Source: Panicum virgatum (taxonomy: Eukaryota; Streptophyta; Magnoliopsida; Poales; Poaceae). Taken from it: DNA of 64,000 bases. The position numbers were made by a program, and so were the translations under genes. A model generated the notes under the pieces. The model worked only from the letters and a program-made list of their open reading frames with translations, did not search any database and was not told the origin of the DNA. Every line of letters starts with the position of its first letter. Within the stretch, counting starts at the first letter, position 1. The stretch spans positions 58,110,195-58,174,194 of the forward strand of contig NC_053144.1 in the NCBI RefSeq assembly GCF_016808335.1. Direction: 5' to 3'. Below are positions 33,480 through 43,482 of the stretch, piece after piece.

Positions 33480-35365
33480 ATCCCGGCCCCTTCCCCTCGG
33501 CCATCATCCTCGGCTGCAAATGGGCCCAGAAGAACAAATTCTTGATTGGATATTTCTTCTTTTCGGTCCGAACGGACCAATAGGCCGAGGTTGCGTAAGC
33601 CCAGAGAGGAGGTATCCCAATTACTTCCATTACGAACGACCAGAAAGAAGAATATACTAGCAGCCCAATATTTTTGCTGATCTTCTGCCGGTGAAGCCCA
33701 ATAGATGTCTACTCGTGGCCCACTAAAATGAACAAAATGAACGAGACGCCCCCCCCCCCCCCCATCGGCGGTGTGTTAAGCCATATCTCAGTATTTTAGG
33801 CTGTATCGTAAGTTGTTAGACTAAATAAATAACAAATGCATGCATGCAGTGGAATTAATGACATCACCCACGTACAAAGGGAGGTTCATATTAAAAAATC
33901 TATAGATGTTAAACCGTGCATCTAAATTAAATTCCAATTGCACCATCATCTTGCTTATTACAAGATTTTCAAAACAACACTACACCTGCCTATGTTAACA
34001 TGATATTTTCGAAAAATATTTTTTAGTACCAAATAATTATTTTCGGATGTTGGGAACAAATATTTTAACAACATGAATAAATAATTATTTTCTAGAACAA
34101 AAAACTAAACATGATGAACAAAAAATAATGTACTGCGAACAAAATATTAAACATCGCGAAAATTTAATTGTATAGGCTAAATAATGGAAGATGGATATCG
34201 CAAACAAATAATTCAGCATCGTCGAACAATTTAGTCTACAACGGGAACAAATAATTTAGTATTATGAACAAATTAGTTACGCGCAGATAGATAATGTTAC
34301 TTGAAGAATTACAAGCATATACTCAAACCAAATGAGTTAAAAAGAACTAACTAAAAAACAAGAAACATTAACTAAATAAAAATTGAAATAAGAAGAAAAA
34401 GAATGAAATGAAAATATCAGATAGAGGACAGGGGGCAAACCATAAGAAATTATATGAAAAGAAACATTAAGAATCACTATATTTATAGTATACATAGACT
34501 TAGTCTATAGAAAAATAGAGAATAGTGGATGAAAATATTAGAAGAAATAAAAAATAAACAACATAGAAAATAAATAAAAAAGAAATATCTACGGGAGCAT
34601 TGCAAATGAATAGTAAAATAAATAGAAGAAAATTAGTAGAAAACCAAACAAAAAGAAATAATATATATCCGTGCATGCAGCAGAAAAAAGAAAAGAAATA
34701 AACACCCGTGCTTGCATGCAGCATATGCATGTGCATGCAACAGCCGTGGATGAAGAGGAAGAGCGGGTTCCAAAAAGAAACAACATTAAAAAGGAGATAT
34801 CTGGTCCAATCAGACTACTGGGCCAAATAAAATAAAAGACAGCCCAATAAATAGCACGAAATCCTTTAGGCGATGGATCTGATATTTGCAGCACGCGCGA
34901 CGCATAGCGCACCCCCCCCAGCACACACGCCAAAAAAAACAAAGCTCTTCCTAAAAAAAGAAAGCTTAATTATGCGGGTATGGTTCTCAATGTCCTGGTC
35001 AATTGATATGTCACGTACGTAAGCAACGCAGTAATCGAGTTTTATTGCATTGTCCAAGTTGCACCTGCATTATTCACCGGCGCCTATACAGTATACACAC
35101 CGTCCTCTGTTTCCATTGGTTCACGAACAACTTGGCAACGAGCGAGGGCACTTGAAAAATGTCAGCTCCAATAGTAATCATCCTGACGTATATGTTCCGT
35201 TGCAACATTAAAATTAAAATTATGGGCAGAATAGTTTGCACCCATGAGAGGGCATCGCCACATATGTTAAAGCTGGACGAGTTTATTTTAGGACAAACTA
35301 ACCTAACCTAACATATAAAATAAATAGAGGGAGTACCGTCGCTTCTCTTCCCAGTTCACTAGGAA
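33480..35365. other. Intergenic, very AT-rich
   Basis: Includes a C15 run at 33751-33765 and low-complexity A/T-rich sequence from 33800 to 34900. No gene recognised. Confidence 0.4.
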
Positions 35366-35403
35366 TATATCTTTGACAAGTCTGCCAGGCCACTCGCCAC
35401 AAC
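35366..35403 (+). pseudogene. Remnant of a PR-1 promoter with the TATA box deleted
   Basis: Two blocks of the live PR-1 promoter recur here in order: TATATCTTTGACAAGTC (35366-35382, also at 35842-35858) and GGCCACTCGCCACAAC (35388-35403, also at 35899-35914). The roughly 40 bp between them in the live promoter, including the TATA box, is reduced to about five here. No PR-1 coding sequence follows. Confidence 0.7.
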
Positions 35404-35884
35404 TCATGCTGGCACGTTTGCCAGAATAAATCTTTTCTGGCGTAGTTCTTTTTTACTGGAGTGGTACTACACACACAAGTTTACCCATTTAGGAGAATTA
35501 GAGCAAGTTTTGCTCACATGCACACACTATATGCTCACCACTTCTATACGAAAGAACACCTACTCTATATCCCAAAAGAAAATTAGTCGCAAACTCGTAA
35601 TACGTGCCAAACCATGCGATCTGAGAAGCCAAGATACAATGGCCATGTCCATCATGCCGTTCCTATCGGCGACGATGGCGTTGGCGTCCATGGAATTCTC
35701 GGCTATCGTGGAAAATTTTACCTAGGCGCCACTATTGACGTACTGACCAAACGACCATTTCTTTTACCAGTTTATTTACTACTACAAGTAGTATTATTCC
35801 AAAGGAAAGCGAAGTTTACTACTAATACTCTATACTAGTAGTATATCTTTGACAAGTCACCGTGCTCGCTGCCGTTCGCTACGC

Positions 35885-35892
35885 TATAAATA
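35885..35892 (+). promoter_or_regulatory. TATA box of PR-1
   Basis: TATAAATA lies 78 bp upstream of the PR-1 start codon. Upstream at 35849-35853 is TTGAC, the core of W-box sites for WRKY factors, though the following base is A rather than the preferred C or T. Confidence 0.85.
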
Positions 35893-35969
35893 TACCCCGG
35901 CCACTCGCCACAACACTGCACCACACACACACACACGACACAGTACAAGTGCAAATCACTCATCTAGCA

Positions 35970-36479
35970 ATGGCGGAGAAGGTTGCGTGCTTCGCTCTGG
36001 CGCTCGCCGTGGTGGCAGCCGCCGGCGTCCTCATCACGCCGTGCGCGGCGCAGAACTCGCCGCAGGACTTTGTGGACCTGCACAACGCGGCGCGGTCCGA
36101 CGTCGGCGTCGGCCCGGTGTCGTGGGACGACAACGTGGCCTCGTTCGCGCAGAGCTACGCGGCCCAGCGCGCCGGCGACTGCGCGCTCCAGCACTCCAGC
36201 GGCAGCGGCTACGGCGAGAACATCTTCGTGGGCGGCGCCGGCGCCGACTGGTCGGCGTCGGACGCCGTCGGCCTGTGGGTGGCGGAGAAGCAGTGGTACG
36301 ACCACGGCAGCAACTCCTGCTCGGCGCCGCCGGGCCAGTCGTGCGGCCACTACACGCAGGTGGTGTGGCGTGACTCCACCACCATCGGCTGCGCCCGCGT
36401 CGTCTGCAACAACGGCGGCGTCTTCATCACCTGCAACTACAACCCGCCGGGCAACTTCGTCGGACAGAGCCCGTACTAG
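35970..36479 (+). CDS. PR1: Pathogenesis-related protein 1 (PR-1), secreted CAP protein
   Basis: A single-exon gene of 169 residues, the normal PR-1 size. Residues 1-27 form a signal peptide ending CAA before [12 protein letters not shown], so the product is extracellular. The CAP domain is complete: [26 protein letters not shown], the YGENIF motif, [11 protein letters not shown] (CAP signature 1) and [11 protein letters not shown] (CAP signature 2), with six or more cysteines as in the family. The C-terminus, CNYN followed by [11 protein letters not shown], matches the pattern of the CAPE defence peptide cleaved from PR-1. PR-1 proteins bind sterols and mark salicylate-linked defence. The ATG at 35970 is preceded by a 5' UTR and TATA box. 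The gene is GC-rich and intact. Duplicated pieces lie on both sides. Confidence 0.96.
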   Translation: MAEKVACFALALAVVAAAGVLITPCAAQNSPQDFVDLHNAARSDVGVGPVSWDDNVASFAQSYAAQRAGDCALQHSSGSGYGENIFVGGAGADWSASDAVGLWVAEKQWYDHGSNSCSAPPGQSCGHYTQVVWRDSTTIGCARVVCNNGGVFITCNYNPPGNFVGQSPY

Positions 36480-37204
36480 AATAATCTCTCGATCGGAGTC
36501 GCACAGAGCATGCCCTAGCTAGTTCCAAATTTCAATGCATCGTACGCGTACATGCATATGCAGGTGCATTGACGCATTGTGGCATGGTATTAAATAAATT
36601 AAGTACAAAAATGAATGTCATCAGCAATAAATAAATAAGGTGATTTCACAGTTTGATTCAGGGTTTGCCTGTGGATCATGTTCTTCATCAGAGATAATTT
36701 GGATTTGGGTTTGCCAAACAATCCCCATATATATTTTCTTTAGATTTCAATTATTGTTTAATTGTCCATATCTCCTTTACTATAATAAATGTCACAAGTG
36801 TTAGACAATTAGGCAATTTCAGGTTCATTTTAATTCCAAAATTAAACATATATTTGAACAATATTTCCATGGCTATAGTGAGTAGTGAAACAAGCAAAGC
36901 ATGTGCACGTGTTCAGACTAACACAATTTTAACTAAAAGCAGATTGAAACATAAGAGTCCCGATCTATACCCAAGGTGGGACTAGTGCCAAAAACATTGG
37001 TTGCGTTGTTATTAGCTGGAATAGACATGCTATTCGACTGGTTTTTTTGATCAATGTAGTCGTATGGTGTTGATGCAGGAATGTGTTCGTAGTGCCATCC
37101 CGCGAACTGTCACTAGGAAGTAAACGAACTAGTTATTCTTGTGAAGGCCACCAAGAAGCAGGAGGACGTAGTCGATCAGGAGCGAGCAGTACTATGCTTA
37201 GGTA
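36480..37204. other. PR-1 downstream region
   Basis: The AT-rich 3' flank contains AATAAATAAATAA at about 36625, a plausible polyadenylation region. No gene follows. Confidence 0.4.
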
Positions 37205-37374
37205 AAAGTTATGGAAAATATCACCTCTTCTATTGTGGTTTGCTTTATTAATAAAAGTTCTTCAAAATAATTTAAATTAGACTATGTTTGCATTAATTTT
37301 TCAAATAAGACAAGTGGTCAAATTTAGGGTAAAAAAATGTCAAACGAAGTAAATTTGGAACGGATAGGAGGGAG
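37205..37374. mobile_element. Stowaway MITE, right part
   Basis: The right end ACGGATAGGAGGGAG followed by TA and the interior AAAGTTCTTCAAAATAATTT are typical of Stowaway. No matching left end is visible, so it is a truncated copy. Confidence 0.6.
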
Positions 37375-38540
37375 TACAATGCTTAGGTTTGTGTATATCA
37401 CCTTCTATTCCTATTTCCCGCAGAAACATGCTTACTTTGAACTAAGCTTCACTTGCCGGCATTATCTATTATACGAAACGTTCTATCGATCTTTCTGCAA
37501 ATCCACACACGTCATCGTAACCATCACGAGACTTGGAATTATTCAGAAGCCTTCCGTTGCATTGAAGGCTGACAAATGAGAGGGACTCATACTGAGCTTA
37601 ACAATGCAGGCAACGTACAGAACGAAACTTGACAGGCTTATTAATTACTTGACCTCTTCTAACATTCAATATTTGCCTCAAGTTTCACGGACGTATGGTA
37701 CTGTTCGTATGTCGTATTGTCCGCGGGCGGATATGCAATTTGCCGCGAGTTGCTTGCTACGAAACTCGAACGGCCGGGTAGTTATCCACAGAGTTTCAGT
37801 TCTAATTTTGAGCACGCAAGCAAGTTTCGTAGTAAAACCGAGCATTTGACACGTAGTACTATCACAATCACATGACGGTTCAAGCTAAACGTAAGCAACT
37901 GCCAGATCATTCGCGTTCGTAATTAAAACAAGCAAAGCAATCGTGATTTTTTTTCCTTTTTTAAAGTTGCATATCAACAATTATGGGTGGATCGATCACA
38001 CGCCAAACGACCGTCCAGCATTTCCCATTGGTGCACGAGAGTAACTTCGTCAGATCGTATGCATGGGTAGTTGGAAATGTCATCTCCCAGTCATCGATCC
38101 GATCCTAGCACGAGCTTTCTTTCCAAAAGTTTGGTTAGACTTACTATGCAAACGATTATGCTTTGAAAAAAATGCCACTATATTGCTTTCTTGAAGCTCG
38201 GACCCAATGTATTTATACCGCCCGCTAATTTCTAGCATCCATGCATACAAGCCATCCTCCGCGATTGGCGGCAAATTGAGGTAACGGCCGGGCCGGTCCT
38301 GATTTCCAAAGTCATTATTGGTGACTTTTTCACACCACATGCGAGTATATTGTACGTGGAAGTTCTACAAATACGCCATCGTATTTTTCTTCGTACAACA
38401 ACGATTTGATTTCAACCTTTCAAAGCAGCATAGAAATTTGGTCGAGCAAGCGTACGAATTATGATACGATAATCGATCTAGCCGGTCTATGTATTGTCTA
38501 CTCTTGACTTATCTTCCCTCACAAAAAAGGGAAAGAGTAG

Positions 38541-38550
<10 letters not shown>
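37375..38550. other. Intergenic between PR-1 copies
   Basis: No gene or bounded element recognised. Confidence 0.35.

Positions 38551-38624
<74 letters not shown>
38551..38624. repeat. (TA)37 microsatellite
   Basis: An uninterrupted TA run of 74 bp, preceded by a short (GT) run. It lies between the live PR-1 gene and its pseudogene. Confidence 0.97.
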
Positions 38625-38625
<1 letters not shown>

Positions 38626-38901
38626 CTTCCACGGTATGTACGTATATGGCCAAGAACATACGAATGGGGTAGGCATTTTCATTGGTCAAAATGCCTGCGA
38701 AAACTTCAAACAAATAATCTTCTGGAACCCTAATAATCTTTCTGGAGTACATGCCAACCGCGAAGCCAAGTCATGAGACCAGTCATGCATGGCCGGCCGA
38801 GACCAGAGTGCGAAGTAAACAAAGTCTTCTAGTTAGTAAACCAAGTTTATCCAAATTAACCCCGCTGATCTTTATCGGAGAGGCGATCGACCTCATACGT
38901 G

Positions 38902-39299
38902 GTCCATGGAATTCGCTCTTGGAAATCTTTTAATCTTCTAGGCGCCATCATTGACCGACCAAGTGTAACCAATCGCCATTTCTTTTACCAATCGCTGGTG
39001 CACTCGGCCGGGCGGGCCCTACGGTGAGAACATTTTCTGGGGCTCCGCCGGTGCCGACAGCTGGTCGGCGGCGGACGCCGTGGGGTCGTGGTCTGGAGGT
39101 CGGAGATCAGTGGTACGAGCACGGCAGCAACACTGCTCGGCGCCGGAGGGCAACTCGTGCGGCCACTGCACCGCACACGCAGCTGGTGTGGCGCGACTCC
39201 GCCTCCGCGGGTGCGCCCGCGTGTTCTGCAACAACGACGGCGGCGTCTTCATGTTCATCACCAGCAACTACAACCTGCCGGGCAACCGTCGTCCGCTAG
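38902..39299 (+). pseudogene. PR-1 pseudogene, 5'-truncated and frameshifted
   Basis: Codons for YGENIFWG, GADSWSAADAV, WYEHGSN, CSAPEGNSCGHC, LVWRDS, CARVFCNN and SNYNLPGN follow the order of the live PR-1 gene but in changing frames, so several small indels are present. The signal peptide and the first third of the CAP domain are missing. The remaining coding similarity starts at about 38995. Just upstream, 38902-38990 matches 35686-35772 upstream of the live gene, including GTCCATGGAATTC and ATTTCTTTTACCA. The unit was therefore duplicated with its upstream DNA and then lost its promoter and 5' coding part. It also lacks the CNYx-PxGNxxxxPY tail. Confidence 0.9.
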
Positions 39300-39311
39300 A
39301 GCCGATAATAG

Positions 39312-39455
39312 CCACTCTCTCCGTTTCGAATTATATGTTGTTTGAGTTTTTTATTCTAAGTTTGATCACTTATTTTATTAAAAAACTTGTGTAAAATATT
39401 AATTTTTTTTGTTGTGACTTGCTTTACCAATATAAGTTCTTCAAAATGACTTAAA
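39312..39455. mobile_element. Stowaway MITE, left part, cut by a Helitron
   Basis: It begins CTCTCCGTTTCGAATTATAT and continues with the usual interior to CTTCAAAATGACTTAAA, where the probable Helitron at 39456 starts. The right half was not found beyond 41657. Confidence 0.55.
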
Positions 39456-41657
39456 TCTTCTATTATCTTATTATTTGGCCAACAAACGGAGCATCCACGT
39501 TCGCTCTCAAGGGTTAGAAATTCCCACGTTGTAAGCATCTAGGCCCTCTAGGTATATTTCGGTGATTAATGACAACTATTATTGTGACTAATGAGTTTAT
39601 GCAGCTTAATGAAATATTATCGCTCATTTGGTCATATGTCAAAGAGACCCCTCAATTTCGTTATTCAAAAAGGCGATCTCGGTATTCAACTCAAATATAT
39701 AACAAGACTAAGGAGCTTTCTAGTCCTAAGTGTCGCAAGGTTGAGAAGGACACTTAGATTAGTATAGGTTTTATAGTTTTGTAGAGGTCGCACTATTAAG
39801 AGGGGTTAAGACTAAGTAACTTGAGCATGGACATGGTCAATCAAAAATGGATGCACACTATGGTCACTCAGGTTCCTTGAAGTTCAAATAAGTGGTTTTC
39901 AACGTATACCTCAAGAATATTTGGATTTCATTCAAGACTCAAATCAGAAAAGGCAAAATCAGAAAAAGTCTATACACCGGTTTAACCGACGACTCAACTT
40001 TTCTATACGTCGGTTAAACGCAGTTATCAGAGTCTGGACAGGTTCTATACACCGGTTAAACCGACGATGTTTGAAATTAACGTCGATGCATTAGTCCAGA
40101 GAGTTGGTTTTTCCAGGGTGTTTCAAGTCTATACACCGGTTAAACCGATGATGTTTGAAATTGAACGTCGGTGCAATTGATCAGTGAGTTGGTTTTTCCA
40201 GGGATTTCAGAAGTTATACTCACCGGTTAAACCGACGATGGATTTGAGTTAACATCGGTGCAGCTGTCCAGAGAGTTGGTTTTTCAGTTGATCAGTGGAC
40301 AACTACACTCACCGGTTAAACCGATGATACGTCGGTCAATCTGCCCCAGTTGTAACGGCTAGTTTTCCAAATAGCCAGTTTACTTGCATCGGTTAAACCG
40401 ACGCTGGCTATTGGAGGTTCGTCGGATTAACCGGCGTTAAGTACTTTTCTGGCAGCTTTTCTCCAACGGCTCTATTCGTGTGAGCTGCCTATATATACCC
40501 CTCCAATGGGTCATTTTGAGCACTCTTGACACCAGGCAACATTCATACACTTATACTATTGTTGAGAACCACCTTGAGCTTCATCTTCCACATATTTGTT
40601 CATTCAATCATTCAAGAAGCAAGACTAAGGACTTGAGTAGAGAGAAGTTTGTGTGCATCCGTTCTTGGTGATTGGTTCTTGCTCAAGTGAAGGCCCTAGC
40701 TTGTTACTCTTGGTGATTGGCAGCACCTAGGCGATCTTGGTGATTGAAGGTGTTTCTTTCGGAGCTTGCCAAGGATTGTGGGAGCCCGAAGAAGTTTGTA
40801 CGTGGCTTGAGCTCCACCACGCCGGGACGGTGAAAGGAGACTCTTAGTGAGCGCCCTCGTCTCAGTGACATGAGAGGTGACAAGACTCTTAGTGAGTGTC
40901 ACAACGTGGATTAGGGGGGGTGTGCCAACACATCGACACCACGGGAAAAAAATCCGGTTGTCTCTTGCCCACTCTTTACTTTCAAGCACTTACTCTCATG
41001 CAATTATTCATGTGCTTGACCTTAGAGATCATAACTTAGCTCTACCTTGCTTAGTTTCTTATCTTGTTGTATTCTTTATAGCTTGTGTAGTTTGCTTAGT
41101 TAGCCGGTTGGTGAATTGAGCCTTATTAGGATTGCATAGGTTAATGTTGCTTTAATTTGTTTTAGAAATTTGAAAAAGGCCCAATTCACCCCCCTCTTGG
41201 TCCATCGATCCTTACACACGTTAATCGGAGAAAAATAGAAAAATGAAAATTACCCACCACTGCCATTACAATAAAATTTAGCCTAAAATACCCCTATGCT
41301 TAATAAAAAACCACCCACCAATGCCATTATGAAAAATTAAATATAAAATACCATTTAGCTATGTATCAATTACAAATATATACTATTAATAAAAAACTAA
41401 AGCTAACAACAATCCATCAAAATAAAATAAAAATAAGAATTATTATCTACATCATATTATTAAAGCTCAACAAATCAAATTGTTATTATAGGTAGATCAT
41501 AGTTGAATTGTTTTAATCAACAATAAGACATAATTTATGATAATAAATAGGATGATGTATGGTAAAACAATAGTATAACTTTTAATTAAGGATACAATGA
41601 CATGCAACGTTTTGAATTTCCAATACTAGTCGCGCAAATGTGCGGGCTTACGTCTAG
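39456..41657 (+). mobile_element. Probable Helitron carrying a nested solo LTR
   Basis: The 3' end is CGCGCAAATGTGCGGG, then CTTACGT and CTAG (41654-41657) followed by T: hairpin, spacer and CTRR end as expected. A fitting 5' end, TCTTCTATTATCTTATTATT, starts at 39456 after host A. Without the solo LTR (39530-41216) the Helitron would be about 510 bp. The 3' end is more certain than the 5' end. Confidence 0.6.
39530..41216. mobile_element. Solo LTR with perfect 5-bp target duplication
   Basis: The LTR starts TGTAAG and ends CTTACA, a perfect short inverted terminus, and is flanked by CACGT on both sides (39525-39529 and 41217-41221). Its 1,687 bp contain a series of CACCGGTTAAACCGACG-type palindromic motifs at 39975-40440 and a TATA box, TATATATA, at about 40489. 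The orientation of motifs suggests transcription on the plus strand. No internal retroelement sequence is present, as expected after LTR-LTR recombination. Confidence 0.95.
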
Positions 41658-43482
41658 TTTAATAATTATTTGGGGTACAAGTATGATTAAGGACACTTGC
41701 CTTCCTCAAAGCTCTACTGCTACTTAGTGTCTTCAAAGCATTGGGCGGATCTTCAAAGCACTACTACTACACAGTGGCATTCAGTTGCACGAGCATCCCT
41801 CTTAAGTTCAAATAACACAGAAAACCCCACGTCTGGAAGCGGTGGACCTTGTCATTCAGTTCTCGTGCCAAAGTTTTTTTTTAAAAAAAAGGGGTGTGGT
41901 AAAAAACCGGGGGGTGGGGGGGGGGGGGGCGGCGGGCAGGTTTACTTTCCTCTTGTTCTCGTCTCACTGTGACTGTCGTTCTTTTCCCCCTCACATCACC
42001 AATGTGATTCTAGCAACGATAGTCAGCAACCAATACGCGCTGACCTGTTTTCATGCTCATGGGCTCATTATTTATGCTTTTGCAGGGACATTTGGCCCAT
42101 CAGTCCTATACTACTATGGGAGCCGGAATCTGCTGGGCTCTTACATTAATTTGCTATAATTTCCTGGGTGGGCCATAAGCCGTAGTGGTGCTCTTTTACA
42201 ACTCGGGTGAGATCTGGGGTGTGTAAAGGTGCCAATGATACTGAAGTTACTCTCAAATGGCGGACCCCTCCACATTTCTGCGCCCGAGAATCTTGTCCAT
42301 GTCCGACACTGGTGGTGGATGACTCCCAGCAACTTATATGGCGTGCCATGGTAAAGTTGCTCCGCACCGCATGGTGTCTTTGGTCCAGTCCAAGTTCAGT
42401 GTCCCCTCCGCAGGTCGTTGTTGGGTACAGTACAGGGATTCCATGCATCAGCTTGGCATTCGAAGATGCCGGAGATCGCACGATTCCAGTCAAGAATCCA
42501 GTTATCCACGACCTTATTACTCTCGTCATATAGTAGGGCGTTTGCCAGTTCCTCCGAATCTTGAAAAGATACTGGTTTCATGCATTTGTACCAATATCTT
42601 GGTTCTGGTTTATTGGAGCTGTTCACATTCTCTTTGAGTAGTTTTCATTTTTCACACAACATCCAATCAGTATATGTCTGAATTAATGCATCAGCTGACC
42701 AATAGTTTCTTTTATCATCATCTTCGGCGCCTCAATTTACCAAGTAGATGGAGTGAGTCGCGCATGCCTCAAGATCGAGGAACTTTATTCCCTTTCATCT
42801 TCAGAGAACTAGTACACGGCAGGTGATTCCCTTGAGCATCGTTTTTCTGAACATTATTGTACAGTAGTTCTTGAACAACACAGTTAGGCAGAGTGGTCAC
42901 TAGCAGCGGGGGAAAAAGGAGGGAAGATAAGGGACATTGGAATCGGCATGATTGAAGAACAGATGCACCTCGTAGGTAAGTCTTTATACCTCTCTTAACC
43001 TTGGGGGCACCGGCATAGTGTAATACACAAAAATTCTTCTTTACATGTAACCCCTCTTTGCTTTCCCCCCTCACATCTCATGCATGCACGACCTCTTTTT
43101 TTGCTTTCTCCTAGCCATGCTCACTAGGAGCAGAAATCAAATGCGCGAGCTACCTACTCGACACAGCTCGCCACATTCTTCTTTTATCCTAGACCCTCCA
43201 CTTGTTTCGACAAAAGAATCAAAGGTTAACAACACGGAACAGCTTTGCGCAATCAAAAGAAAGAAAAATGAGAAGAAGAAAAAAAGAGAAAGGTTTTGCA
43301 CTGGCGAGAGCGTCCCTTGTGTGTGTCAAGACATCTTTGTCCTTGGCTCAGCTTCCTGTACGGCATGGATGGATGAAGAGTAGCACCGGAGGAGCCTCGT
43401 CAATTCTTTGGACGACGCAGCCCCGTGGTGAGCTATACCGGCCGGCCGGAGCAAGAGCAAGCGACAGAGGATGCTTCTGCAG
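41658..43482. other. Intergenic, with dispersed repeat copy 2 at 41770-42025
   Basis: 41770-42025 is the partner of 32886-33117, here expanded by an A/G-rich slippage region (41871-41940) with a G13 run. The rest, including 42060-42640, has open frames with no recognisable domain. The TBL 3' UTR lies next to 43482. Confidence 0.6.
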
